From assembly GCA_963821925.1 (NCBI GenBank), contig CAWGFO010000010.1, forward strand, positions 1 through 64,000: a stretch of DNA of 64,000 bases, in the 5' to 3' direction. The notes beneath the pieces were generated by a model, which worked only from the letters and a program-made list of their open reading frames with translations, did no database searches and was not told where the DNA came from. The position numbers and the translations under genes were made by a program. Source of the stretch: JAOUEA01 sp963821925. Lineage in GTDB: Bacteria; Actinomycetota; UBA4738; HRBIN12. Shown here one piece after another: positions 45,311 to 53,893 of this stretch. Positions within the stretch are counted from its first letter, which is position 1. Each line of letters begins with the position of its first letter.

Positions 45311-45895
45311 ATGGCCCAGACCACCGCAGCCGACGACCAGGCCCTTCGCGACCGCTTCGAGCGCGACGTGCTGCCCTTGCTGCCGAGCCTCTACGGCGCG
45401 GCGATGCGGCTCACGCGCAACCCGAGCGACGCCGAGGACCTCGTGCAGGAGACCTACCTCCGCGCGTTCCGTGGCTTCGGCGGGTTCACGGAGGGCACGA
45501 ACCTCAAGGCGTGGCTCTACAGGATCCTCACGAACCAGTTCATCAACACGTACCGCAAGAAGCAGCGGGAGCCGCAGATCGTCGAGGGGCCCGACGACCT
45601 CGACGAGTGGTACCTGTACGACAAGCTGGGCGGACGGAGCGTCGAGGCCTCGGCCGAGACCGAGGTGCTCGACCAGATCCCCGACGCCGACGTGAAGGCC
45701 GCCCTGGAGTCGCTCTCGGAGAACTTCCGCATCCCGGTCCTGCTCGCCGACGTGGAGGGGTTCAGCTACAAGGAGATCGCCGAGATCATGGAGACGCCGA
45801 TCGGCACCGTCATGTCGCGCCTGCATCGGGGAAGGAAAGCCCTCGAGAAGGCGTTGTGGGAGACAGCCCGAGCGCGAGGATTGGTCGATGAGTGA
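45311..45895 (+). CDS. sigR: ECF sigma factor, SigR/SigH-type
   Basis: The 194-residue sigma factor has region 2 MRLTRNPSDAEDLVQETYLRAFRG, KAWLYRILTNQFINTYRKKQREP, and region 4 FRIPVLLADVEGFSYKEIAEIM, ETPIGTVMSRLHRGRKALEKAL. These are the diagnostic stretches of the actinobacterial disulfide-stress SigR/SigH group. The next gene starts within its 3' end and encodes a Cys-rich anti-sigma factor, as in the sigR-rsrA locus. It probably directs thiol-stress genes such as thioredoxin and mycothiol functions. Confidence 0.93.
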   Translation: MAQTTAADDQALRDRFERDVLPLLPSLYGAAMRLTRNPSDAEDLVQETYLRAFRGFGGFTEGTNLKAWLYRILTNQFINTYRKKQREPQIVEGPDDLDEWYLYDKLGGRSVEASAETEVLDQIPDADVKAALESLSENFRIPVLLADVEGFSYKEIAEIMETPIGTVMSRLHRGRKALEKALWETARARGLVDE

Positions 45896-46139
45896 CTGTG
45901 GCGTGAACTGCGAGGAAGCGCTCAAAGAGATCGAGCGGTTCCTCGACGGTGAGCTCGACCCGAACGTGCAGGGCGAGATCTCGCACCACCTCTCCGACTG
46001 TCACCCGTGCATGCAGCGTGTGGAGTTCCGTCGGTCGCTGAAGATCATGATCTCGTCGAAGTGCGTCGGCGACGCCGTGCCGGCCGATCTCGGCGAGAGG
46101 ATCCGCGGGCTGATCCGTGAGCACGACGCCCCGGCCTGA
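45888..46139 (+). CDS. rsrA: Redox-sensing zinc anti-sigma factor, RsrA-like
   Basis: The 83-residue protein has the ZAS motif HxxxCxxC (His34, Cys38, Cys41) in HHLSDCHPC, an upstream Cys8 placed like RsrA Cys11, and additional Cys4 and Cys59. EEALKEIERFLDGELD is the typical N-terminal helix. By analogy zinc release on thiol oxidation frees the sigma factor. The coding regions overlap by eight bases, so sigma and anti-sigma are made in ratio. Confidence 0.9.
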   Translation: MSDCGVNCEEALKEIERFLDGELDPNVQGEISHHLSDCHPCMQRVEFRRSLKIMISSKCVGDAVPADLGERIRGLIREHDAPA

Positions 46140-46185
46140 CGAGCCGGGTGCAACACGGGGCCGGCTGCGTCAGACTGTTGCGATC

Positions 46186-46896
46186 ATGGATCTCGGAACG
46201 GTACTGGGCATCTGGGCGCATCCCGACGACGACATCTACCTGAGCGCCGGCCTGATGGCGATGAACGTCGGCCTCGGTAACCGCGTGGTCGACGTCACCG
46301 CCACGCGCGGCGAGGGCGGGTCGATGGACGAGGAACGGTGGCCGCCCGAGACGATGGCGGACGTCCGGAGCGTCGAGCTGATGCAGAGCCTCGAGGTCCT
46401 CGGGGTGAGCGAGCATCGCTTCCTCGAGGGTCCCGTCGACATCGACATGGACACGCCGCTGGATGAGTCCGGCGCGGCGCAGGTGATCGAGATCATGGCT
46501 GAGGTGCAGCCCGACACCGTGCTGACGTTCGGCCCCGACGGGATGACCGGCCACGTCGGGCACATGAGCGTCTCGCGGTGGGCGACCGAGGCCTTCCATG
46601 CGGTCGCCAAGCCCGGGGCCCAGCTGCACTACGCGACGATGACGCCCTGGTACGTGGAGGAGTTCGCCGAGATCTTCGAACCGCTGAACATCTTCCGGCC
46701 GGGGACCCCGCCCGTGACGCCGCCGGACCAGCTCTCGATCGACCTCGCGCTCCAGTCGGATCTGCTCGAGCGCAAGTGGTCGTCGATCATGCAGCACATC
46801 AGCCAGGTCCAGTACATCTTCGACGCGGTCGGCGAGGACATCTTCAAGCAGGAGATGTCGCACGAGTGGTTCCGCCTCGCCGCGGTGAAAGCATGA
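46186..46896 (+). CDS. PIG-L family zinc deacetylase
   Basis: The N-terminal strand and motif LGIWAHPDDDIYLSAGLMA carry the zinc-binding His and Asp residues (AHPDDD at 11-16, with Asp where MshB-type enzymes usually have Glu). GHVGHMSVSRWA supplies the second His pair. The protein has 236 residues. PIG-L enzymes deacetylate N-acetylglucosaminyl compounds, including mycothiol precursors (MshB) and conjugates (Mca). Its position right after a SigR/RsrA pair makes a thiol-metabolism role attractive but unproven. Confidence 0.85.
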   Translation: MDLGTVLGIWAHPDDDIYLSAGLMAMNVGLGNRVVDVTATRGEGGSMDEERWPPETMADVRSVELMQSLEVLGVSEHRFLEGPVDIDMDTPLDESGAAQVIEIMAEVQPDTVLTFGPDGMTGHVGHMSVSRWATEAFHAVAKPGAQLHYATMTPWYVEEFAEIFEPLNIFRPGTPPVTPPDQLSIDLALQSDLLERKWSSIMQHISQVQYIFDAVGEDIFKQEMSHEWFRLAAVKA

Positions 46897-46900
46897 TCTC

Positions 46901-48421
46901 GTGAGCTCCGTGGAACCCCCCGGGGCGGTCCGCGACCTCGACTGGGATCCCAAGCGAGCTCGGGCGTTCACGGACGGCGCCGCCGACATCTGGCAGGAGC
47001 TCCTCGAGCGGCTGCCCGATCAGCGGGTATCCCGGCACTGGACGGCCGCGCAGGTGCGCGAAGCCGTCACGATGCCCGTGCCGGACGAGCCGATGGGCGA
47101 CGGGGCGCTCCTCGCGTACCTGCGCGACGTCGTGTTCGAGTGGTCCGCCTACCTCGGGCACCCCCGGTTCATGGCGTACGTGTCCGGCGCCGGCACCCTG
47201 CCCGGCGTCGCGGCGGACCTGCTGGCCTCGGGCGTGAACCAGAACGTCGGCGGCTGGATGCTCTCGCCCTCGATCACCGAGATCGAACAGCACCTGTGCC
47301 GGTGGTTCGCGCAGGACATGTTCGGGCTGCCCGAGGGCTCGGGCGGCGAGATCACGTCGGGGGGCGCGATGGCCAACTTCATCGCGCTGAAGACCGCGCG
47401 CGACCACCGCGCCGGCTGGGACGTGCGGAGCGACGGGGTCGGGGCCGGTCCACCGCTCGCGCTCTATCTGTCGACCGAGACCCATGTCGTCAGCGACCGG
47501 GCGGCCGACATGCTCGGCATCGGCGCCGCGAACGTGCGGCACATCCCCGTCGAGGGTTATCGGATGCGCGTCGACGATCTCCGCGCGAAGATCGCCGCCG
47601 ACCGCGAGGCGGGGCTCCGGCCGTTCGCGGTGGTGGGCACCGCGGGAACGGTCTCGACCGGCGTGGTGGACCCCCTCGACGAGCTCGCCGACGTCTGCGC
47701 CGAAGAGGGGCTCTGGTTCCACGTCGACGGTGCGTACGGTGGGCCGGCGGTCCTCGCCGAGGATCTGCGGCCGCTGTTCTCGGGGATCGAGCGTGCCGAC
47801 TCGATCGCGTTCGACCCGCACAAGTGGCTCTACACACCGCACTCGGGTGGGTGCGTGCTGGTGCGGGATTTCGACCACCTCCGCGACTCGTTCGACGCCT
47901 ACGCGAGTTACACGGTGCAAGACAAGGACGCCACCGGCCACGGGATCGACTTCGGGCGTCACGGGCCGCTCTTCAGCCGCAGCGCCTGGGCCCTGAAGGT
48001 CTGGGTGTCCCTCCTGGCGCACGGACGGGCCGCCTACGCCCGCCGGATCTCGCACGACGCGGCGCTCGCGCGGTACCTGGGTGCCAGGGTCGGGGAGCGT
48101 CCGGACTTCGAGCTGATCGTCCCGGTGGGGCTCTCGATCACGTGCTTCCGCTACGTGCCGCCGGGGCTGCCCGCGGACGATGCGTCCGCCGAGCGCCGCG
48201 AGGCCTACCTCTCGGAGTTGAACCAGCGGATCATGACCGAGGTGCAGCTGGACGGGCGGGTCTTCTTCTCGAACGCGATCCTCGACGACCGGTTCGTGCT
48301 GCGGACCTGCGTCGTGAACTTCCGCACCGAGGCCGAGGACATGGACGCCGTGCTGAACGTGGCGGCCGAGATCGGGGCCGCCTACGACGAAGAGCACCGT
48401 CCGTCGGAGCTCCGCGGATGA
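46901..48421 (+). CDS. PLP-dependent group II decarboxylase-like enzyme
   Basis: The GTG start gives 506 residues of the aromatic amino acid/glutamate decarboxylase fold. Landmarks are WSAYLGHPRFMAYVSGAGTL, EIEQHLCRWFAQDMFGLP, the PLP site EITSGGAMANFIALKTAR, Asp276 in LWFHVDGAYGG and Schiff-base Lys308 in DPHKWLY. The Thr/Ser-rich substrate region ends with the C-terminal FFSNAILDDRFVLRTCVVNF. It may decarboxylate an aromatic amino acid; aldolase-like variants exist. Its stop overlaps the next start (ATGA). Confidence 0.92.
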   Translation: MSSVEPPGAVRDLDWDPKRARAFTDGAADIWQELLERLPDQRVSRHWTAAQVREAVTMPVPDEPMGDGALLAYLRDVVFEWSAYLGHPRFMAYVSGAGTLPGVAADLLASGVNQNVGGWMLSPSITEIEQHLCRWFAQDMFGLPEGSGGEITSGGAMANFIALKTARDHRAGWDVRSDGVGAGPPLALYLSTETHVVSDRAADMLGIGAANVRHIPVEGYRMRVDDLRAKIAADREAGLRPFAVVGTAGTVSTGVVDPLDELADVCAEEGLWFHVDGAYGGPAVLAEDLRPLFSGIERADSIAFDPHKWLYTPHSGGCVLVRDFDHLRDSFDAYASYTVQDKDATGHGIDFGRHGPLFSRSAWALKVWVSLLAHGRAAYARRISHDAALARYLGARVGERPDFELIVPVGLSITCFRYVPPGLPADDASAERREAYLSELNQRIMTEVQLDGRVFFSNAILDDRFVLRTCVVNFRTEAEDMDAVLNVAAEIGAAYDEEHRPSELRG

Positions 48422-49146
48422 CCCGCGCGTTCGCCCTGCTCGGGTCGGGTGAGTTCGATCCGTGGACGTCGTCGATCGACCGCTGGCTCCTGGGCCGCGA
48501 CGGCGCGCGCATCGGGCCGGTGCTGATCCTGCCGACCGCGTCGGCGGCCGAGGGCGATGACGTGTTCGACATGTGGGCCCGCAAGGGCCTCGACCATTAC
48601 GACCGGCACGCGATCGACGCCCGGGTCCTGCCCTTGAAGACGCGCGACGATGCCCACCGCGACGACCTCATGGTCGCCCTCGAGGATGCATCGGTCGCCT
48701 TCTTCAGCGGTGGAAACCCCGCGTACCTCTCCGCGGTGCTCGACGGGACGCCGTTCTGGCGTGCGCTGCTGGCGGCGATGGACGACGGGCTCGCGTACGC
48801 CGGGTGCAGCGCCGGCGTGGCCTGCCTGGGCGACATCGCCCCCGACAGCGCGCGCGAGGAGTTCGACGAGACCTTCTGGCAACCCGGGCTGAAGCTCTTC
48901 CCCGGCTTCTGGTTCGGGCCGCACTGGGATGCGCTCGACGGGTTCGCCCCGGGGCTCACGGACTTCATCGTCTCGGAGGTCCCCCCCGGCGCGACGCTCG
49001 TCGGGATCGACGAGAACACGGCGCTCGTCGGCGACGGCCGCCGCTGGGACATCGTCGGCGTGGGCGGCGCCCACATCCTCACCGACGGCGACTGGGCGCA
49101 TCACGAGCCCGGTGCCTCGCTCGATCTGGCGCTCTCCACGGCGTAG
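48418..49146 (+). CDS. Peptidase S51/cyanophycinase-like protein
   Basis: The 242-residue protein has the type 1 glutamine-amidotransferase-like fold of S51 peptidases: FALLGSGEFDPW, ILPTASAAEG, AFFSGGNPAYLSAVLDGT, nucleophile Ser131 in YAGCSAGVACLGD, and IDENTALVGDG with the catalytic-region Glu. These enzymes cleave alpha-aspartyl dipeptides or cyanophycin. It is coupled to the decarboxylase by ATGA, suggesting joint processing of an amino-acid-derived compound; that is inference. Confidence 0.88.
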   Translation: MTRAFALLGSGEFDPWTSSIDRWLLGRDGARIGPVLILPTASAAEGDDVFDMWARKGLDHYDRHAIDARVLPLKTRDDAHRDDLMVALEDASVAFFSGGNPAYLSAVLDGTPFWRALLAAMDDGLAYAGCSAGVACLGDIAPDSAREEFDETFWQPGLKLFPGFWFGPHWDALDGFAPGLTDFIVSEVPPGATLVGIDENTALVGDGRRWDIVGVGGAHILTDGDWAHHEPGASLDLALSTA

Positions 49147-49211
49147 CACTTGGGTCCGTCCGCGTGGCGTGAGGTTGGGCGCCACCGGGGCCCGCCGGTA
49201 GGGTGTCGGCC

Positions 49212-49874
49212 ATGCCGACCACGCCCGCCCTCACGCGCGAGTCACCGATCGAGGACCGTGCCCCGCAGATCATCAAGGCCCTCACGAAGGCGTATCCCGA
49301 TGCGCACGTTGCGCTGAATTTCACGAACCCGCTCGAGTGCCTGATCGCCACGATGCTCTCGGCGCAGTGCACCGACGAGCGCGTGAACATGGTCACGAAG
49401 GACCTGTTCGTGAAGTACCGGACCCCCCAGGACTACCTGGCGGTGCCCGAGGACGAGCTGAAAGAGGACATCCGTTCCACGGGGTTCTTCAACCAGAAGG
49501 CACGTGCGATCCGCGGCGCCTGCACGCGGATCGTCGAGGCGTACGACGGCGAGGTCCCGGGCACGATGGAGGAGCTGATCACGCTCCCCGGGGTGGCGCG
49601 CAAGACGGCCAACATCGTCACCGGCAACAGCTTCGGCCGCGTCGAGGGCATCGCGGTCGACACCCACGTGCGACGACTGGCCAACCGGCTCGGGTTCAGC
49701 GACGAGTCCGACACCGACAAGATCGAGCAGGACCTGATGCGGCTGATCCCGAAGCGGCGCTGGTTCGGGTTCAGCTACGTGTTGATCGACCACGGCCGGG
49801 CGATCTGCCAGGCGAAGAAGCCCCGGTGCGACGAGTGCCCGGTGGAGCGGCTGTGCCCCTCGAGCCGGCTCTGA
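49212..49874 (+). CDS. nth: Endonuclease III
   Basis: The 220-residue DNA glycosylase/AP lyase for oxidised pyrimidines has the helix-hairpin-helix ITLPGVARKTANIV with catalytic Lys131, catalytic Asp150 in GIAVDTHVRRLANRLG, and the 4Fe-4S loop Cys199, Cys206, Cys209, Cys215. All active-site residues are intact. The ATG at 49212 (MPTTPAL) is preferred over GTG 49203. It is convergent with whiB; the stops are one base apart. Confidence 0.97.
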   Translation: MPTTPALTRESPIEDRAPQIIKALTKAYPDAHVALNFTNPLECLIATMLSAQCTDERVNMVTKDLFVKYRTPQDYLAVPEDELKEDIRSTGFFNQKARAIRGACTRIVEAYDGEVPGTMEELITLPGVARKTANIVTGNSFGRVEGIAVDTHVRRLANRLGFSDESDTDKIEQDLMRLIPKRRWFGFSYVLIDHGRAICQAKKPRCDECPVERLCPSSRL

Positions 49875-49875
49875 G

Positions 49876-50223
49876 TCAGCCGACCGCGCCCACGAGCTCG
49901 CCACGATCGGCCTCGGCGGCCACCCGATCGTCACGCGACGCGGCGATCGCGGCGGCTCGGCGTCGCGCCCGGCGGATCACGCGACGCTCCTCTTCGTCGA
50001 GGCCGCCCCAGACCCCGGCGTCCTGGCACGAGTCGAGGGCCCACGCGAGGCAGGCCTCGATCACGGGACACTGGCGGCAGACGGCCTTCGCGCGCGCGGT
50101 CTGCTCGATCGCGGGGCCGCTGCTCCCGACCGGGAAGAAGAGCTCGGGGTCCTCGCCGATGCACCGAGCTCGCTCGATCCAGGCGGACTCGCGCGGATCT
50201 CTTCTGAACTTGGGTTCAATCAT
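49876..50223 (-). CDS. WhiB-family Fe-S transcriptional regulator
   Basis: The 115-residue protein has four conserved Cys (21, 49, 52, 58), giving C-x27-C-x2-C-x5-C, for an iron-sulfur cluster, the GVWGG turn at 70-74 and a basic C-terminal DNA-contact stretch (RRVIRRARRRAAA). WhiB proteins are restricted to Actinobacteria and their phages, so this gene is a strong taxonomic marker. The pattern is closest to WhiB1/WhiB2-type small members; the exact subfamily is uncertain. Confidence 0.95.
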   Translation of the reverse strand: MIEPKFRRDPRESAWIERARCIGEDPELFFPVGSSGPAIEQTARAKAVCRQCPVIEACLAWALDSCQDAGVWGGLDEEERRVIRRARRRAAAIAASRDDRVAAEADRGELVGAVG

Positions 50224-50276
50224 CGATCACCGTTTGACGCGTGCGGATACGATCGGGGAGTGTGGGGGCGAGCGTA

Positions 50277-51056
50277 GTGTCTGAACGGTCGTTCAGTCAA
50301 GCGCGCCCGATCGTCGTGGCCCATCGGGGCGCCCCGCTGATCGAACCCGAGAACACGATCCCGTCCTTCGAGGCCGCCGTCGCGGCCGGTGTCGACGCCG
50401 TGGAGTTCGACGTTCGGCTGTCGGCCGACGGGCTGCCCGTGATCCTGCACGACGCCACCCTGGACCGGACGACCGACGGGCACGGCCTCGCGCGCGACCT
50501 CACGGTCGCCGAGCTCGCACGGATCACGATCCCGAGAGGCGACGGGAGCCCGACGAGCGTGCCGACGCTGGAGGAGGCGCTCAGGAGGCTCTCGGGGCGT
50601 GTCGGCGTCGACATCGAGCTCAAGCAGCTCCCGGGCGAGCCGGACTTCGACCCGGACGTGGATCGGCTCGTCGAGGCGACCCTGCGCACGATCGACGCGG
50701 TGGCCTTCGTCGGGCCGGTGCTGCTCACCAGCTTCAACCCCTTCGCGATCGACGCGGCCCGGCGCCTCGGCCCTGACGTCCCGGTCGGGCTTCTGACCGA
50801 CCCGTCGGTGGAAGTGGGCGTCGCCCTGGCGTTCGCCGGTGAGCACGCGTACGACTGGATGCTGCCGCCCGTCCCACGGATCGTCGAGGCGGGGGAGCGG
50901 ATGGTCGCGCGTGCCCACGACGCGGGGCTCCGGGTGGGGACCTGGAACACCCAGAACCCGGACGAGGCCCGCACGCTGATGGGCTGGGGGCTCGACGCGA
51001 TCGCCACGAACGACCCGGCCGCGATCGTCGCCGCCCGCGCCGCGTGGGACGGCTGA
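50277..51056 (+). CDS. Glycerophosphodiester phosphodiesterase
   Basis: GDPD-family signatures are IVVAHRGAPLIEPENTIPSF, VDAVEFDVRLSADGLPVILHDATLDRTTDG, VDIELKQ and the C-terminal VGTWNTQNPDEARTLMGWGLDAIATNDP. The enzyme hydrolyses glycerophosphodiesters to glycerol-3-phosphate and an alcohol. The GTG at 50277 is the probable start, though a 16-bp palindrome overlaps it and a GTG at the VAHRG position is possible. It is divergent from whiB. The next gene starts in its stop (TGATG). Confidence 0.93.
   Translation: MSERSFSQARPIVVAHRGAPLIEPENTIPSFEAAVAAGVDAVEFDVRLSADGLPVILHDATLDRTTDGHGLARDLTVAELARITIPRGDGSPTSVPTLEEALRRLSGRVGVDIELKQLPGEPDFDPDVDRLVEATLRTIDAVAFVGPVLLTSFNPFAIDAARRLGPDVPVGLLTDPSVEVGVALAFAGEHAYDWMLPPVPRIVEAGERMVARAHDAGLRVGTWNTQNPDEARTLMGWGLDAIATNDPAAIVAARAAWDG
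50281..50296. promoter_or_regulatory. Perfect palindrome CTGAACGGTCGTTCAG, TetR-operator-like
   Basis: Two 7-bp arms (CTGAACG and CGTTCAG) flank GT. The GAACGNNCGTTC core is typical of operators bound by TetR-family repressors in Actinobacteria. It sits at the 5' end of the glycerophosphodiesterase gene and about 60 bases from the whiB start. No TetR gene lies in the window. Confidence 0.55.
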
Positions 51057-51454
51057 TGTTCCGCCGTCGCCGGTTGCCGCCCGAGCTCGAGCCGGTGCGG
51101 GACGCGTTCGACGCCGTGCTCACGGAGGTGGAGCCCGCCAAGGCGGCGCTCGCCGACTGCATGCCGACGACCCGGCTGCCGGGTCGCCCGCTGCCGGACG
51201 CGCTGGCCGAGTACGAGGACCACCTCGAGCGCGCTCGGGCGTTGATGCCGGGCTGGGGTCACCCGGAGCTCGAGACGGAGTGGCTCGCCTGCGACACGGG
51301 GTTGGTCGATGCGCTCGCGCTCGCACGCCGGCTCCGTGAGGAGGCTCCCCAGCTCGGCGGGTTCGAGGGCTTGCTCGGCGCCGTGGAGTCGCTGATGGAT
51401 CCGCTCGATCCCTTCGAGGCTGCGGCCGAACGGTTCCGGGCCCTCCGCACGTGA
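51056..51454 (+). CDS. Hypothetical helical protein
   Basis: The start overlaps the upstream stop (TGATG). The 132-residue product is predicted mostly helical (LEPVRDAFDAVLTEVEPAKA, ALAEYEDHLERARALMP, LVDALALARRLREEAP, FEGLLGAVESLMDPLDPFEA) with a basic first turn (FRRRRLPPE). It has no signal peptide. I do not recognise the family. Coupling to the phosphodiesterase gene suggests coexpression. Confidence 0.65.
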   Translation: MFRRRRLPPELEPVRDAFDAVLTEVEPAKAALADCMPTTRLPGRPLPDALAEYEDHLERARALMPGWGHPELETEWLACDTGLVDALALARRLREEAPQLGGFEGLLGAVESLMDPLDPFEAAAERFRALRT

Positions 51455-51526
51455 CGTCCTCCCGGTGGCGGCGACGGCTCCGCGCCACGTTCCTCCCCGC
51501 GGTCGGTTCCCGGTAGGCTCCCGCCC

Positions 51527-52213
51527 ATGTCGGGGATCGATCGGGTCGACCCGGGCCTGCCGGTCGGGCCCGTCGTGGAGGGCGTCGCCGCGCGGCCCCC
51601 TGGGCCCGAGCCGCTCGCCGGACGCTGGGTGTCTCTGGCGACGCCGTCGTCGGCCCTCGCCGATGCGTTGTACCCCGCCACCCACGGTTCGCCCGAGGCG
51701 GAGGCGGTCTGGACCTACATGCCGTACGGGCCGTTCCCCGACGAGGCCGCGATGGCCGGCTGGCTCGACGGCCTCGCCGGGTCCGCGGATCCTCGGTTCT
51801 TCGCGGTGACCCTCGGCGGCGCCGCCGTCGGGGTCGTCAGCTACCTGAACGCCGTGCTGAGCGACCGTCGGATCGAGATCGGCCATATCTGGTACGTGCC
51901 CGCGGCGCAGCGCACGCGTGCGAACACCGAGGTCGCGTACCTCCTCCTGCGGCGGGCGTTCGAGGAGCTCGGGTACCGGCGTGTGGAATGGAAGTGCGAC
52001 GCCTTGAACGCGCGCTCGCGCTCGGCCGCCGATCGGCTCGGCTTCACCTTCGAGGGGATCTTCCGGCAGCACATGATCGTGAAGGGTCGCAACCGCGATA
52101 CCGCGTGGTTCTCGATGCTCGACGCGGAATGGCCGCGGGTCCGCCGCGCGATGGAGGCCTGGTTCGAGGCCGAGCCCGGCACCGTGTCGCTCCGCACGCT
52201 CGCCGCCGGCTGA
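51527..52213 (+). CDS. GNAT N-acetyltransferase, RimJ/RimL-like
   Basis: The 228-residue protein matches the RimJ/RimL-type GNAT group: AEAVWTYMPYGPFPDEAAMAGW, FFAVTLGGAAVGVVSYLNAV, IEIGHIWYVPAAQRTRANTE and the acetyl-CoA site followed by YRRVEWKCDALNARSRSAADR, LGFTFEGIFRQHMIVKGRNR. It probably acetylates a protein or small-molecule amine. GC-rich sequence of about 70 bases separates it from the upstream unit. Confidence 0.92.
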   Translation: MSGIDRVDPGLPVGPVVEGVAARPPGPEPLAGRWVSLATPSSALADALYPATHGSPEAEAVWTYMPYGPFPDEAAMAGWLDGLAGSADPRFFAVTLGGAAVGVVSYLNAVLSDRRIEIGHIWYVPAAQRTRANTEVAYLLLRRAFEELGYRRVEWKCDALNARSRSAADRLGFTFEGIFRQHMIVKGRNRDTAWFSMLDAEWPRVRRAMEAWFEAEPGTVSLRTLAAG

Positions 52214-52267
52214 CCCGGGCCGTTCTGGGGCGCGGCGCTCCGCGCCGGCCTCGGTATGGTTGCCGCC

Positions 52268-53893
52268 ATGTCGGTCGTCACCCTGATCGGGGTCGAGAAG
52301 TCGTACGGAACGTGGCCCGTGTTGCGGGGCGCCGACCTCGAGGTGCCCGCCGACGGCCGGCTCGGGATCGTGGGGCCGAACGGCGCGGGCAAGTCGACGA
52401 TCCTGAAGATCATCGAGGGACGCGAGGACGTGACGGCGGGCGAGGTCGTCCGGCGCAAGGGCCTCGTCACCGCCTACCTCGAACAGAACCCCGAAGGGGA
52501 CGAGCGCACGCCGGAGCAGGCCGTCCTGGCGGCGCGCCCGGACGTCGCCGAGCTCGACGCCGCGATGCGCGCCGTCGAGGCCGAGCTGGCGCGCCCCGAG
52601 GTCGTGGCGGACCTCGACCGGATGACCCGGGTGCTCGCCCGGCAGCAGGACCTGCTCGACCGCTGGGTGGCGGCGGGCGGCGCCGGTCTCGCGGGGGAGG
52701 CCCGGAGCCTCCTCGCATCGCTCGGGCTCGCCGGGGACGATCTCGAGCGGCCGACCCGACTGCTCTCGGGCGGCCAGCGCAAGCTCGTGGCGCTGGCCTC
52801 GTGCCTGATCCGCCAGCCCGACCTGCTGCTGCTCGACGAGCCCGAGACCCATCTCGACGCGGGCCGACGCGAGCTGCTCGAGGACCTGATCGCGGATTTC
52901 CCGGGCGCCGTCGTCAGCGTCTCGCACGACCGGTACCTGCTCGACGACACCGTGACGAAGATCGCGGAGCTGGACGGCGGCATGATCGCGATGTGGCCGG
53001 GTAACTACTCCGCGTACGCGGTGGCGAAGGAGATCGCGCTCCACCGGCAGCAGCAGCTCTACGTCACCCAGCAGAAGGAGATCGCGCGCCTCGAGGAGGC
53101 GATCCGGCGCTTCAAGGACTGGGCGGACCGCGTGGTCAACGAGCGCCACATCAAGCAGGCGCGCAACAAGCAGCGCCAGATCGACCGGATGGACAAGATC
53201 GAGCGGCCGGTCTTCGAGCGCCGGAAGATGGCCCTCGAGATGCGGGCGACCCAGCGCGGTGGCAACAAGATCATCGAGCTCCGCGACGTGACGGTCGCGT
53301 TCGATGACGACCCCGTGCTGCTCGACGCGTCCGTCGCGATCTACCGCGGCGAGCGGGTCGGGGTGATCGGCGCCAACGGCGCGGGCAAGTCCGTGCTCGG
53401 GCGGGTGCTCGCCGGCACGATCGAGCCGACCTCCGGAACGCGCTGGGCGGGACCGGCCGTGGTGTTCGGCTACCTCGCGCAGGGGCACAGCGACCAGCCG
53501 CCGGACCAGACGCCGATCCAGATCCTCCGCGCCGCCAAGGCGATGTACGAGGAGGACGCCGTGTCGCTGCTCGGGCGGTTCCTCTTCCGGTACGACCAGA
53601 TGCGCCTCCCGGTGGGGTCGCTCTCGGGCGGCGAACGCACGCGGCTCGACCTGTGCCTGCTGATGCTCTCGGGCGCGAACTGCCTGCTGCTGGACGAACC
53701 CACGAACCACCTCGACATCGATTCGATGGAGGCACTCGAGTCCGCCCTCGAGGCGTTCGACGGGACCGTGATCGTGATCTCACACGACCGGTACCTCCTG
53801 GATCGGATCCCCGACCGGATCGTCGAGGTGCGCGACGGTGGGCTCGAGATCTCCGTCGGCGGCTACGACGACTGGGCGGTCGCCCGCCGATGA
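52268..53893 (+). CDS. ABC-F family ATPase
   Basis: The protein has two ABC ATPase domains without membrane segments. Domain 1: Walker A GPNGAGKST, LSGGQRKLV, Walker B LLLLDEPETHLD. Domain 2: Walker A GANGAGKSV, LSGGERTRLDL, CLLLDEPTNHLD. Between them lies the basic helical linker (LYVTQQKEIARLEEAIRRFK, VNERHIKQARNKQRQIDRM) that enters the ribosome in characterised members. There is no long C-terminal extension. It may be a translation factor or antibiotic-resistance type. The ATG at 52268 fits the family; 52256 would add four residues. Its stop overlaps the next start (ATGA). Confidence 0.93.
   Translation: MSVVTLIGVEKSYGTWPVLRGADLEVPADGRLGIVGPNGAGKSTILKIIEGREDVTAGEVVRRKGLVTAYLEQNPEGDERTPEQAVLAARPDVAELDAAMRAVEAELARPEVVADLDRMTRVLARQQDLLDRWVAAGGAGLAGEARSLLASLGLAGDDLERPTRLLSGGQRKLVALASCLIRQPDLLLLDEPETHLDAGRRELLEDLIADFPGAVVSVSHDRYLLDDTVTKIAELDGGMIAMWPGNYSAYAVAKEIALHRQQQLYVTQQKEIARLEEAIRRFKDWADRVVNERHIKQARNKQRQIDRMDKIERPVFERRKMALEMRATQRGGNKIIELRDVTVAFDDDPVLLDASVAIYRGERVGVIGANGAGKSVLGRVLAGTIEPTSGTRWAGPAVVFGYLAQGHSDQPPDQTPIQILRAAKAMYEEDAVSLLGRFLFRYDQMRLPVGSLSGGERTRLDLCLLMLSGANCLLLDEPTNHLDIDSMEALESALEAFDGTVIVISHDRYLLDRIPDRIVEVRDGGLEISVGGYDDWAVARR

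Noticed and set aside
50297..53710. Very long open frame (1,137 codons) on the minus strand
   Set aside because: It is antisense to five well-supported plus-strand genes, is dominated by Arg, Glu, His and Pro, and shows no domain. It is a high-GC shadow frame.
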